Made by a program: the position numbers and the translations under genes
IMG/VR virus record: IMGVR_UViG_3300044911_002386
Span: 62,001-126,000 of that record
Length of the DNA stretch: 64,000 nucleotides
Reading direction: 5' to 3' (one strand)
Source: a virus
Notes under the pieces: model-generated
The model's input: the letters and a program-made list of their open reading frames with translations, nothing else
Database searches by the model: none
What the model was told of the DNA's origin: nothing
Shown here: piece by piece, positions 44,203 through 51,848 of the stretch
Numbering within the stretch: position 1 is the first letter of the stretch
Layout of the letters: every line of letters starts with the position of its first letter

Positions 44203-44526
44203 TTACTGGGCGTCAGCCGAAACACTTCTAGCGGGCCAGCCTTTTCCGGGTGCCGTTAGTTTTTCCGCCGGGGCGTCAATAGCCCGCATGCCCGTGCGGT
44301 TTTCGCAGTCGGGGCATTTTGTCCAACCCTGGCCATCGCCAGATCGGACCCGGCCTGTGCCGTTACATGTCTTACAGTCTTTTGTGTCCGGCTTTGGTGC
44401 CGTATCCGGCGCGACGTGAATCAAAGACGCATAAGCGGCCTCGGCTGCCACTGCGGGAACAAAGTTTGGGTCGGCCGGCGCCGCCGCAGTAAAAAGGCTT
44501 AATAACCAAAAAAGCCAGTTAAACAT
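44203..44526 (-). CDS. Secreted protein with DnaJ-type zinc knuckle
   Basis: The ATG of MFNWLFWLLSLFTAAAPADP follows ACGAGG by five bases, giving 107 residues. The first ~18 residues are a clear signal peptide. Residues of about 50-75 carry CKTCNGTGRV and KCPDCENRTG, one pair of the CxxCxGxG units of DnaJ zinc fingers. It would act outside the cytoplasm, directly after the papain-like protease gene. It could bind unfolded or zinc-dependent partners there. Confidence 0.6.
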   Translation of the reverse strand: MFNWLFWLLSLFTAAAPADPNFVPAVAAEAAYASLIHVAPDTAPKPDTKDCKTCNGTGRVRSGDGQGWTKCPDCENRTGMRAIDAPAEKLTAPGKGWPARSVSADAQ

Positions 44527-44536
44527 AAAAACCTCG

Positions 44537-45562
44537 TTAAATGTTGCCGCGAGCGCCGTAGCTCTTGAGTTTCTTAGGCGGCCAACCGGCCGCACCAGAC
44601 ACCGCAATCATGTCGCGATTCTTGATGTCCGACCATCGCGACCAAAATGAGCCGACGGGAATACTGATGTTTGTACCGTAAATAATTCTCGGACCATCGT
44701 TCCAATCACCCCAAGAATTTTGGACCAGCACCAGCGGTTCTTTGTAGAGTTTAATAATTTCCGGCCGGTCGTCTACAGCGATATACGCCATCGCGTGCGC
44801 CCATTGTTTTGTGCGGCGGCTGACGCCATTAGCGTCACGATTTGATTCAAAGCCCTCACTACCGCACGAGCTAATCCCATAACCGTTCGCCAGCATGTCG
44901 CGGAGTTCTTCATATGTATGAAGCACTGTCGCTGTGCGGATAAGATGATCTTTGCCGATTTGCCGCCACGCTTCCGGCGGCGTTTTATTGCCATACAGCC
45001 CCGCGTTACGCGAACTGTAACGGGTCAGATCTACACCAATTTCGTCATACTTTTTTCGCAGCCACATGCCGCTGTCGTTCATCGCGACTTTAACAGCGTC
45101 AGAGCAGAACCAACCGTCGCCGGAGTGCCGGCGCCAATTATAAAATGCTTCCGTGCTCAACACGCCGTTTAAGCGTGCCTCGTCACTAACCTCGGGTGCA
45201 CCCTCAAGCCGGCCTGAAACTTCGTCAGGCTGCCCACTTGTGATGTCTGTGCACATCGTGGTTAAGCACGCGTTACGCGTCGACCAACTTACGCAGTCGC
45301 CGCGCCCCTGTGCTCCGCCCGGCAAACAGTCCGGGTACAGTTTAAGAATTTCAAGAAACGTCAGGCTGAGTTTGTCTTTACCTGAGTCTTCCAGGCCAAA
45401 GGTAGAGCACGCCATGGCTCCGTCGGGAAGGCCGCCCGCAGCAGCAATTTCTGCCTGAAGCTGGGCTGTTTTTTCGGGATCGCATAATGCACCCAAAAAG
45501 CCCGCTTCATATGCTGCCACAACGTCATAGACGTTTGCAAACAACTTCTCTTCGAAAGCCAT
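44537..45562 (-). CDS. Papain-like cysteine protease (C1-type)
   Basis: A 341-residue protein. The triad is visible in papain order: Cys90 in RGDCVSWSTRNA with Gln85 before it as oxyanion residue, His256 in QWAHAMAYIAVD, and Asn282 in LVQNSWGDWNDGP, the classic NSWG motif. There is no signal peptide at the chosen start, which has a GGAGAGA site. About 70 N-terminal residues precede the domain and could be a propeptide. It lies in a block with secreted and metalloprotease genes. Possible roles are processing of virion or host surface proteins; papain-type enzymes are rare in phages. Confidence 0.82.
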   Translation of the reverse strand: MAFEEKLFANVYDVVAAYEAGFLGALCDPEKTAQLQAEIAAAGGLPDGAMACSTFGLEDSGKDKLSLTFLEILKLYPDCLPGGAQGRGDCVSWSTRNACLTTMCTDITSGQPDEVSGRLEGAPEVSDEARLNGVLSTEAFYNWRRHSGDGWFCSDAVKVAMNDSGMWLRKKYDEIGVDLTRYSSRNAGLYGNKTPPEAWRQIGKDHLIRTATVLHTYEELRDMLANGYGISSCGSEGFESNRDANGVSRRTKQWAHAMAYIAVDDRPEIIKLYKEPLVLVQNSWGDWNDGPRIIYGTNISIPVGSFWSRWSDIKNRDMIAVSGAAGWPPKKLKSYGARGNI

Positions 45563-45577
45563 GGCGTCTCTCCAAAA

Positions 45578-46090
45578 TCAAGCGTCAGCGTCAGGGGTGA
45601 CTTCCGGTTCCGGCGTTACTTCCGGTTCCGGCGTTACTTCCGGTTCCGGCGTTACTTCCGGTGCTGCTTTTTCGCCAACCAGCGTGATCACAAAACCACC
45701 AGGCTGGCCCGGCGGCAGCGTGTCTACCGCTACGAAGCGGTGAAATGCCGGTACCGACGAGTTACCCGCATCGTCAACGTCGACGAGCGTTAAGACAACC
45801 TCAGCGTTCTGCGGAACAGTTACTGTGCCGAGATCAACCGAGTTGCCAGCAAAAGAAGTCGCACCCTTGTTTTCACCGTTAACGTCAACAGAGAAAACGC
45901 GTGTTACTACGTCAGAATCGGTCGGCGGTGCTACGACAACCGCATATGTTAAAAGATCTGCCATGTATTCTCTCCTTACTTGGATACAACGTAAATACTG
46001 CGGGGCCACGGGCGGTTCTTGTCCTCGCAGTATAAGGACAAGCCACGCAACTAAACATACTACAACAAAAAGTGTAAACAACGAAGGCAT
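45578..46090 (-). CDS. Membrane-anchored beta-domain protein with two possible starts
   Basis: The long form has 170 residues and starts TAATG-coupled to the upstream gene. Its N-terminus is one strong transmembrane helix (LFTLFVVVCLVAWLVLIL). An in-frame ATG at 45964 (MADLLTYAVVV) follows AAGGAG with good spacing and would give a soluble 128-residue form. The body is an Ig/FN3-like beta domain (to about residue 140), then TPEPEV repeats. Both products may be made from one gene. Function unknown. Confidence 0.62.
   Translation of the reverse strand: MPSLFTLFVVVCLVAWLVLILRGQEPPVAPQYLRCIQVRREYMADLLTYAVVVAPPTDSDVVTRVFSVDVNGENKGATSFAGNSVDLGTVTVPQNAEVVLTLVDVDDAGNSSVPAFHRFVAVDTLPPGQPGGFVITLVGEKAAPEVTPEPEVTPEPEVTPEPEVTPDADA
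45597..45665. repeat. 18-bp tandem repeats
   Basis: Almost four copies of GTTACTTCCGGTTCCGGC, encoding VTPEPE units at the C-terminus of the anchored beta-domain protein. In-frame copy-number change is possible. Confidence 0.88.
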
Positions 46091-46527
46091 TATTTGGCCG
46101 AGTTAATGATGACGTCGCACGCTTCAACAATCTTTGAGCGCGTCTGTTCGTTGCCCGGCAGCACGTCGTCTGTTCCGAGCGTGGTCAAAAATACTTGCTC
46201 AATTGCCTCATCTAATCCTGGATACTTATTCACCTGTGTGATTGCGAGTTGCAGCGTGTTCTCCTGCAGATCGCTCCACTGCTCGGTCGTTACGACGCGC
46301 TTGCCGGCATCGCGATTAACGACAGCCCGTAATGCTTTGTATATGCCGCGAACGTCCGCCTTGTCAGCAGCTGCAGCGTCGGCAAGCAATTTTTGGATTG
46401 TCGGATCAGTCTTGTCAGTGCTGCTGTCTTCGACAACAACCGGCGCCTGCTGATATGTGCCGCGAATATACGGCTCAGCAAACGAGGCCAACAGTACTAG
46501 ACCGGCCAACCAAACTAACCTTTTCAT
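46090..46527 (-). CDS. Secreted protein, unknown
   Basis: A 145-residue protein with a signal peptide (MKRLVWLAGLVLLASFAEP). The mature part is helical and acidic. It is ATGA-coupled with the gene before and TAATG-coupled with the gene after, so it is one unit with the neighbouring membrane proteins. Near a metalloprotease and holin candidates, a spanin-like or periplasmic lysis role is possible, but no lipobox is present. Confidence 0.6.
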   Translation of the reverse strand: MKRLVWLAGLVLLASFAEPYIRGTYQQAPVVVEDSSTDKTDPTIQKLLADAAAADKADVRGIYKALRAVVNRDAGKRVVTTEQWSDLQENTLQLAITQVNKYPGLDEAIEQVFLTTLGTDDVLPGNEQTRSKIVEACDVIINSAK

Positions 46528-46802
46528 ACAACACCTTTCGACGGTTGCTTGTGCTCAACAATAACGCGAAGAAGATTCGTGCACGCCTCAACGCCTTCGG
46601 GGCAGTCTTCGGCAGAAAGTTTATCGCGCAGGTTTGTAACCGCAACGATATCGTTAACGAGCATAACGGCGATCGATTGCTGTACTTCCGGTGCCCTCTC
46701 TGCACCGACAGTTTTAGTCAGCAACGACGCAATCTGCTGTCGGTATGCCGCCAGCATTACAGCAACAAACACTACACTCGCTACTATTTGAAACGCAGTC
46801 AT
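46524..46802 (-). CDS. Small membrane-anchored protein
   Basis: A 92-residue protein with an N-terminal transmembrane helix (TAFQIVASVVFVAVMLAAY) and a helical exterior part. GGAGG site. The layout, one N-terminal anchor with a soluble helical domain, is compatible with an inner-membrane spanin or holin accessory protein. Unproved. Confidence 0.58.
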   Translation of the reverse strand: MTAFQIVASVVFVAVMLAAYRQQIASLLTKTVGAERAPEVQQSIAVMLVNDIVAVTNLRDKLSAEDCPEGVEACTNLLRVIVEHKQPSKGVV

Positions 46803-46828
46803 AGGTTACCTCCAAAACAGTTATTCTA

Positions 46829-47650
46829 TCAAGTTTGCGGCACGAGCACGTACGGCCGCCCATTAATGACTAATGTACCGTGAATATGCGGCGCAGCGTC
46901 TTTTGTAATTGCGTATTTTTCTTTACGCTTACCGTATAGTTTGACAATTTCTTTAATGTCGCCCTTTTGTGGGCCAGTTACATTTGGATCGTAATAAGGC
47001 GCCATTAAATTGCCAGAATTTAAATGTGGCAAACCAAGCGCGTGCCCAAGTTCGTGGCAGATCACCGCTACGGCCATATTAAATGACCACGGCTCGGCCT
47101 CGTCGAACATCTGATCTAATTGCACGTTTTCAGTTACGCCGCACGGTAATTCGCTCCAGGCCAGCGTGCCGCCCTTGTTATCTAATCCGCTAGCACGGCC
47201 AACGCCTGATCGAGCATAAATGTTTGCTTTATCTGAGCCGTCAACGCGGGTCGGCTCAATATCGCAAACTTCGGCCCACTGCGAAAAAGCAATGTCGTAC
47301 GCTTCTTTAACCTGCTCGTCTGTTACGCCTGGAAGCGTAATGTCGTGATAGTACGTAATCTTTTTATGCAGCCACTTGCACGGAGCACCGCCAGGCGCCG
47401 TCAGATTAAAATCTGGTAGCCCGCATCGCGGCCTGTGAATGCGACTAGCAGTGCGTGGCTCAACGGCGCCGGTCGGCTCCAGGCCGTTAAACTCCTGATA
47501 GGCTTTTACAGCCCGCGATAAATCGGCCCCGCGAATTGTCTTAACCTTCGCCCACGGTGTTTCACCAAAGTAACCAAGGTCAAAGAGTTTTTTCAGTGTT
47601 TCATTAGCGGAGAGAATTTCGTTTTTTTGTTTTTTTGGCGTCCTTGCCAT
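46829..47650 (-). CDS. Matrixin (M10-type) metalloprotease with cysteine switch
   Basis: A 273-residue protein in three parts. Residues of about 12-72 match a peptidoglycan-binding-like helical domain (LKKLFDLGYFG ... AVKAYQEFNGLEPTG). PRCGLPD at 74-80 is the cysteine-switch motif of matrix metalloproteases, whose Cys (76) blocks the zinc in the zymogen. The catalytic domain holds HELGHALGLPH (199-209), with His199, Glu200, His203, His209 and a downstream Met216 turn (NLMAPYY). No signal peptide is seen, so export would need a holin or lysis. It probably cleaves envelope or host proteins; the substrate is unknown. Confidence 0.87.
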   Translation of the reverse strand: MARTPKKQKNEILSANETLKKLFDLGYFGETPWAKVKTIRGADLSRAVKAYQEFNGLEPTGAVEPRTASRIHRPRCGLPDFNLTAPGGAPCKWLHKKITYYHDITLPGVTDEQVKEAYDIAFSQWAEVCDIEPTRVDGSDKANIYARSGVGRASGLDNKGGTLAWSELPCGVTENVQLDQMFDEAEPWSFNMAVAVICHELGHALGLPHLNSGNLMAPYYDPNVTGPQKGDIKEIVKLYGKRKEKYAITKDAAPHIHGTLVINGRPYVLVPQT

Positions 47651-47662
47651 ACTGTGTCACCT

Positions 47663-48067
47663 TTATTGTTCTTTCGCTAGTTCGATTAATTCGTCCAGCG
47701 TGGCGTCATCAGCCGACTCGCCCAGTTCGTAAAGTGCCGTCAAAATAGGGTTAGCGTCGTGCCGGCTGTCCTGTTTGTCCGCACAACAGTCGCGCCACAA
47801 AAGGTTTGCCCGGCGCCGCAAACGAATTAGTTTGCGGGCGGGCAACGATCGAATGTCTTTGATGTCTTGTTTAATCTCGTCGGGTTTTCGCAACTCTCGG
47901 CAGTAATAGATAATCTGCAGCATCAACGAAATAATCGCGAGTACCAAAAGCGGGTCGAACTGAACTGAGTTGTCAGCCCGAAACACCAACTCGTTTGTAA
48001 GTCGATCCCGCAGTGCCGACAAACGCGGCGAAGCATCGACCCGCTTTTGGAGATCTCCGTTTGTCAT
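47663..48067 (-). CDS. Single-span membrane protein
   Basis: A 134-residue protein with one hydrophobic segment at about 38-55 (FDPLLVLAIISLMLQIIYY) followed by a basic region (ARKLIRLRRRANLLW), then an acidic end. It lies between a two-span membrane protein and the matrixin. A lysis accessory role is possible. Confidence 0.57.
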   Translation of the reverse strand: MTNGDLQKRVDASPRLSALRDRLTNELVFRADNSVQFDPLLVLAIISLMLQIIYYCRELRKPDEIKQDIKDIRSLPARKLIRLRRRANLLWRDCCADKQDSRHDANPILTALYELGESADDATLDELIELAKEQ

Positions 48068-48068
48068 G

Positions 48069-48443
48069 TTATTGCTGTGCGGTCATCCGCATTTTTTCAA
48101 TGGTGGTCGCTTCCAAATAGTGGTAGCGATGGCTCAGGATAGTCGCCCGCAGTTGATTGCGGTTCGACAGATACTTCCACACCAATGCCGCGTTCACAAC
48201 AATGACCTGCGTCGCACCCACGACGGCGGTCAACGCCTGCGTCAGCTCAGCAGCTGTTGTGTTGCTGACCCAGCCAATAAGCACAGCCACAGCCACAAGA
48301 TTAGCCACAGCCGAACCAGCCATTGTCCAAAAATCAGACGACATCCAGTTTCCAACGCCCGTTTCGGCGGTGTTGTTGGCCGCCTCATTTAACATCCGCA
48401 TTTCTTCGCGGACAGTATCAACGCTTACTTTACGTGTCGACAT
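48069..48443 (-). CDS. Holin-like two-span membrane protein
   Basis: A 124-residue protein with two transmembrane helices (MAGSAVANLVAVAVLIGWV and LTAVVGATQVIVVNAALVW) and a charged N- and C-terminus. Size and topology fit class II holins. GGAGG site, preceded by a hairpin. It is near the matrixin gene, which would need an exit route. Holin is a topology-based guess. Confidence 0.5.
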   Translation of the reverse strand: MSTRKVSVDTVREEMRMLNEAANNTAETGVGNWMSSDFWTMAGSAVANLVAVAVLIGWVSNTTAAELTQALTAVVGATQVIVVNAALVWKYLSNRNQLRATILSHRYHYLEATTIEKMRMTAQQ

Positions 48444-48462
48444 AGAGCCTCCTAGAGTAAAA

Positions 48463-48481
48463 GCACAACACTATATTGTGC
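48463..48481 (-). terminator. Hairpin before holin-like gene
   Basis: Six-base stem GCACAA/TTGTGC with a seven-base loop, followed on the minus strand by TTTT. It lies in the 65-bp gap between the glycine-zipper gene and the holin-like gene, and could end the upstream unit. Confidence 0.45.
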
Positions 48482-48508
48482 CTTAACAGTTACAAATTCG
48501 CAAGCACG

Positions 48509-49501
48509 TCAGCGCATGCCTAACATAGATGGCACAATAGCGTGCATCATTCCGCCCCATAACCCCATGTCCTGGAGTTTCTCTTGGGCTAGCGGCGTTA
48601 AGCCGGCCATTGCAGACAACGCTTTGCCGGCCATCGTCGCGGTGGCTAGGCCAACGCCGGCGGACGCGATACCGTTAATAACATCAGACGGCCTGATAAT
48701 CGGCGACTGTAGACCAGTGCCTAAACCAGTCATCATGCCGCTTGCCGCAGCGGCATAAGCCGGCGGTGTGTGATTTTCAAACCCGTTATAAAAACCTTTA
48801 CGGGCGTCGTTCCAAACTGCGTTGTTAAATTGTTGGATATTAACCGACGGCGCCATGATGCCCGAGTCACCGGGAATAGCCGGATTCAATTCTGGCGCGT
48901 AAACGCCAAACTGCGAGTTTTTAATTGTCCAGCCACGCAAAAAACTTGTATTTTTGGCTCGCGCATTCGCTGCCGCATTGTTCGCCCCAAGGCCAACGCC
49001 GCCCAAGCCGCCGATAAGCGCCAGCGTATTTCGCAGCTTACCGCGCTCTAAGTAGCGCTCCGGGAATAAGTTTTCAATCAGTGTGCCGGCACCATACCCA
49101 AGACCGCCAGCAGCCAAGCCCGTAACAATAGCGTTGGTCAGAGGGGTTGGCCCGCCAAGCGCGTTTTGTGCGGCATCAAATGTTGGCGCGATACCGGTAA
49201 TGCCTGCTTTTTTTACAACAATCTCTTCGGCAATGTTCAGGGGCGCTAAACGCTGAAATACACACGACCATTGCGGCATAGCCGCTGCGTACTTTTGTTG
49301 GGTTTCGCTGCTCGGGTCGTGACTCGCGTACACAGTCAGTGTATTGGTCGCCGGACGCCACGTGACAAAACTGGTGCTCAGTAAGCCGGTGTCTTTTACG
49401 GCGTCAACGTGGGCGGCTTTAATGTGTGCCACAACAGGCAGCAACGCAGCCACCCTGTTGGGTACCTGTTCCCACGCGGAAATATCGTGCGACGGCTGCA
49501 T
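48509..49501 (-). CDS. Glycine-zipper protein with N-terminal domain
   Basis: A 330-residue protein; the ATG overlaps the upstream TGA (TGATG), one codon after a GTG. The N-terminal ~100 residues form a small alpha/beta domain (TSFVTWRPATNTLTVYAS). Then come Gly-rich hydrophobic helices, about 125-145 (IVTGLAAGGLGYGAGTLI) and 157-170 (LALIGGLGGVGLGANN), and later GMMTGLGTGLQS. It is one of the glycine-zipper set of this window. Role unknown, perhaps membrane insertion. Confidence 0.53.
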   Translation of the reverse strand: MQPSHDISAWEQVPNRVAALLPVVAHIKAAHVDAVKDTGLLSTSFVTWRPATNTLTVYASHDPSSETQQKYAAAMPQWSCVFQRLAPLNIAEEIVVKKAGITGIAPTFDAAQNALGGPTPLTNAIVTGLAAGGLGYGAGTLIENLFPERYLERGKLRNTLALIGGLGGVGLGANNAAANARAKNTSFLRGWTIKNSQFGVYAPELNPAIPGDSGIMAPSVNIQQFNNAVWNDARKGFYNGFENHTPPAYAAAASGMMTGLGTGLQSPIIRPSDVINGIASAGVGLATATMAGKALSAMAGLTPLAQEKLQDMGLWGGMMHAIVPSMLGMR

Positions 49502-49746
49502 CACGTTAACACTCGAAATAACTGCACGGCAAAAGCCAGAATTACGACAATCCAGGCAATCAGACCGCTGAGAGCTAAAAAAACAATAAACGACGTCAGA
49601 GTCAATGCCGGGAACAATTTCTGAATAGGTATTTTACGAAACAGCAGCAATGCACGCATCCATTGCGGCGACGGCTTGTCCGGCGTTACGTCTGGTGTCG
49701 GCGAAGGTTTCGGCTTTGGCTGCCAGGGCCAGTTTATTTTGCTCAT
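49501..49746 (-). CDS. Small membrane protein with Pro-rich N-terminus
   Basis: An 81-residue protein. The N-terminus is Pro/Lys-rich (PKPKPSPTPDVTPDKPSP), the C-terminal half is one or two hydrophobic helices (LTLTSFIVFLALSGLIAWIV). Coupled by overlap on both sides. Could be a lysis or membrane accessory protein. Confidence 0.6.
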   Translation of the reverse strand: MSKINWPWQPKPKPSPTPDVTPDKPSPQWMRALLLFRKIPIQKLFPALTLTSFIVFLALSGLIAWIVVILAFAVQLFRVLT

Positions 49747-51590
49747 CGCGGTGTTCCTAAAAAGTTGCCGCCAAACCGCTCGATTGTTTGATCTACGATT
49801 GATGGCTGCGGCATATTGCCGTGAAAAGCCTGCAGGGCTAATTGATGGCGATAAGCCGGGTTAATAAACGCCTGATACGACTGATTATTCCGCTGGGCTT
49901 GCAGCATCCAGTCGCCCCGTCTTTTAATTTCAGCCATGTGATTACGGATGTTCTCAAACACAGGCTTCTGCATGTCATACGCGAAAGGACCGCGGCCAAA
50001 TACCGAGTTCCGCAGTTCATTTAAATACACGCTGTTCGCCGCGGCTTTTACGCCAGCCGGAATAACGGTCGGATCTATGTGGAGCCTGAAATTCGTGGGC
50101 CGGTGGGTAATGCCTTTGTATTTCGGCTTAGCGTCGTCGATTACCCAGTCATCAGGCGATTGTGCCATCAAGCGCCGAATGATCGCGGCCTTGTGGTCGT
50201 AGCGCTTGTTATCCGAATGTTCTTTTGCCGCTAAAAGGTCTTTGAGGATTTCGGGCTGCGCGGCTTTCTCTATTTTTTCTTGCTTGTCGTAGTAGGCCGC
50301 GTCTTCGGACAAGTGATCCTTGGCAATTTCTTTGGCGATTTGATCGTTGTCGGTGTGCTCGTGCTCATGCCGTGTTCCCCTAGTTAATTCTTTTTTCAAA
50401 AACTTATTATCGGCCTTGCCGTCGGCTTCGCCACCAGATAACAGATCCGCCTGTTTCTGCTGGCTTTGCAGTTTTTGCAGTAGGGCCGAAAGGTCTTGCC
50501 CTGGTTTGTATTTCAGCGTGCCCGGAAGTTTGTCATACGCCGCAATCGTGGGCGTGTGAAACTTATAGACAAGATCGGCAATACGCTTTTTTTCTTGCTC
50601 GACGTCCGGCGTCCATTTTTTTGCGGGGTCTTTTTCGTACCGCTGTTTTGTGCGGCTAAGGCGTTGTTCGTACGCCTGCTCGACAGGCGGGTTTACATGC
50701 ACCCTTTTGTATTTGCTTAAAATCTCAGGCGGAAGATACGACAGCTGCACACCCTCGACCACGGCGGGCCCGTCGTTTTTCTCCAACGTTTGCATAGCCG
50801 TTTGCCGCATCAGTGCCCGAAAGTCTTGTTCTTTGGGCGAGCCGGCTGGCAAATGATTATCCGGCGTATTGTCGTCAAGAAACTTTTGAAAATTGGGATC
50901 TTGATCGACCGATACGCGCGGCAGTTTTAATTTTTCGGCTAGGGCTTTTGACAGCGTAGATTTGCCGGCCCCAGAATGCCCGCTTACGAGCACAACCTGG
51001 CTCGGGTCCGCGGCAGCGGCTTTGCGTACCTCATTGTCGCCGAGCACGTTCTTTTTTCGTACTGCGACCGTGATGTGAAACGGATGGCCCTTCGGCAGCG
51101 GCGACAATCCGTAACTCTTGCGAATTGCGGTTAAGCCGGGGCTCGAGACTTGCACGGCCCAAACTTTGCTTACGCCGCTAATGCCTCGGACGGTTATTTC
51201 TTTTAACGGCCCAAGTGTGTAGCCAAAGTTGTGGCCACGCTCATTGATCTTATCGGCACCCACCGACTGCACTTCGTCGGCAGTCATCACAGAAATATGG
51301 GCGTTCAAAAGATCTGCGTCAACGTTGGGCACATTCATCGCGCCGGCCAACGGCAGTTCTGCCCCGGGCGCCACCAAGGCGTCAAATAATCCACGGACTA
51401 ACGCGTTTGGCACAGATAGCAGAAGCCATCCGCTTTTTGCCAGATACAAGCGGCCAGATAATGAATGATTTGCAGCCGTCTTTGTTCCCGTGCGGCCAAG
51501 CCAGCCAATGGCGTTGCCAAGCTGGTACACGGTTTGATCTTCCAACGATGTTTCCCACAACAGCGGATCAAGACTGAATAAGCTGTTCAT
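49743..51590 (-). CDS. 2H phosphoesterase - P-loop kinase fusion
   Basis: A 615-residue protein. Residues of about 90-180 show the two 2H-superfamily signatures AHISV (His98) and FHITV (His172), as in cyclic phosphodiesterases and RNA end-processing enzymes. A P-loop kinase domain follows at about 195-370: Walker A GHSGAGKST (204-212), VSVDQDP, a Walker B-like strand AVVEGVQL, and an Arg-rich lid. It resembles polynucleotide kinase-type domains. The C-terminal ~240 residues are helical and unknown. The domain pair recalls RNA-repair proteins such as tRNA ligase modules. The start lies 17 bp from a tRNA gene. Activity is inferred, not shown. Confidence 0.75.
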   Translation of the reverse strand: MNSLFSLDPLLWETSLEDQTVYQLGNAIGWLGRTGTKTAANHSLSGRLYLAKSGWLLLSVPNALVRGLFDALVAPGAELPLAGAMNVPNVDADLLNAHISVMTADEVQSVGADKINERGHNFGYTLGPLKEITVRGISGVSKVWAVQVSSPGLTAIRKSYGLSPLPKGHPFHITVAVRKKNVLGDNEVRKAAAADPSQVVLVSGHSGAGKSTLSKALAEKLKLPRVSVDQDPNFQKFLDDNTPDNHLPAGSPKEQDFRALMRQTAMQTLEKNDGPAVVEGVQLSYLPPEILSKYKRVHVNPPVEQAYEQRLSRTKQRYEKDPAKKWTPDVEQEKKRIADLVYKFHTPTIAAYDKLPGTLKYKPGQDLSALLQKLQSQQKQADLLSGGEADGKADNKFLKKELTRGTRHEHEHTDNDQIAKEIAKDHLSEDAAYYDKQEKIEKAAQPEILKDLLAAKEHSDNKRYDHKAAIIRRLMAQSPDDWVIDDAKPKYKGITHRPTNFRLHIDPTVIPAGVKAAANSVYLNELRNSVFGRGPFAYDMQKPVFENIRNHMAEIKRRGDWMLQAQRNNQSYQAFINPAYRHQLALQAFHGNMPQPSIVDQTIERFGGNFLGTPR

Positions 51591-51606
51591 GGGTTTTCCT
51601 TGTACG

Positions 51607-51678
51607 CTGCTCGGCTAGGATTCGAACCTAGAACCATCGCATTAACAGTGCGCCGCGCTACCGTTGCGCCACCGAGCA
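51607..51678 (-). tRNA. tRNA-Asn (GTT)
   Basis: A 72-nucleotide cloverleaf: acceptor TGCTCGG/CCGAGCA (7 bp), D-arm GCGC-AACGGTA-GCGC, anticodon loop CTGTTAA with anticodon GTT, T-arm CTAGG-TTCGAAT-CCTAG, and discriminator G as in other tRNA-Asn. The top anticodon stem pair (27-43) is G-A. No CCA is encoded, so the host must add it. It is the only tRNA I found and lies between a small membrane protein gene and the 2H/kinase gene, probably cut out of their transcript. Confidence 0.93.
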
Positions 51679-51683
51679 ATAAT

Positions 51684-51848
51684 TCAACGCGAGCCGCCGA
51701 TCGCTTCAGCACTCGTGGCCGAAGACGCGTGGACAGCGGACACGCAATGGTTGACCATGGCCTGTGCGGACAGCAGCAGCAACACCGCACAGAACGCACT
51801 GGCGCCCCACGCGGCGACACTCAATTGTTTACGGACGTTCATTGTCAT
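51684..51848 (-). CDS. Small membrane protein, 54 residues
   Basis: Starts at the ATG of MTMNVRKQLSVAAWG, about ten bases after AGGAG and overlapping the end of the holin-like gene. Residues of about 8-30 form one hydrophobic helix (AAWGASAFCAVLLLLSAQAM). The stop is six bases before the tRNA gene. Position after a holin candidate suggests a lysis-related membrane protein. Confidence 0.55.
   Translation of the reverse strand: MTMNVRKQLSVAAWGASAFCAVLLLLSAQAMVNHCVSAVHASSATSAEAIGGSR

Noticed and set aside
45597-45665. CRISPR-like array
   Set aside because: The 18-bp units are directly adjacent without spacers and encode a protein repeat. The same holds for the repeats at 25641 and 60305.
51587-51820. 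Minus-strand frame across the tRNA
   Set aside because: It is the shadow of the tRNA-Asn gene and of the small membrane protein gene in another frame.
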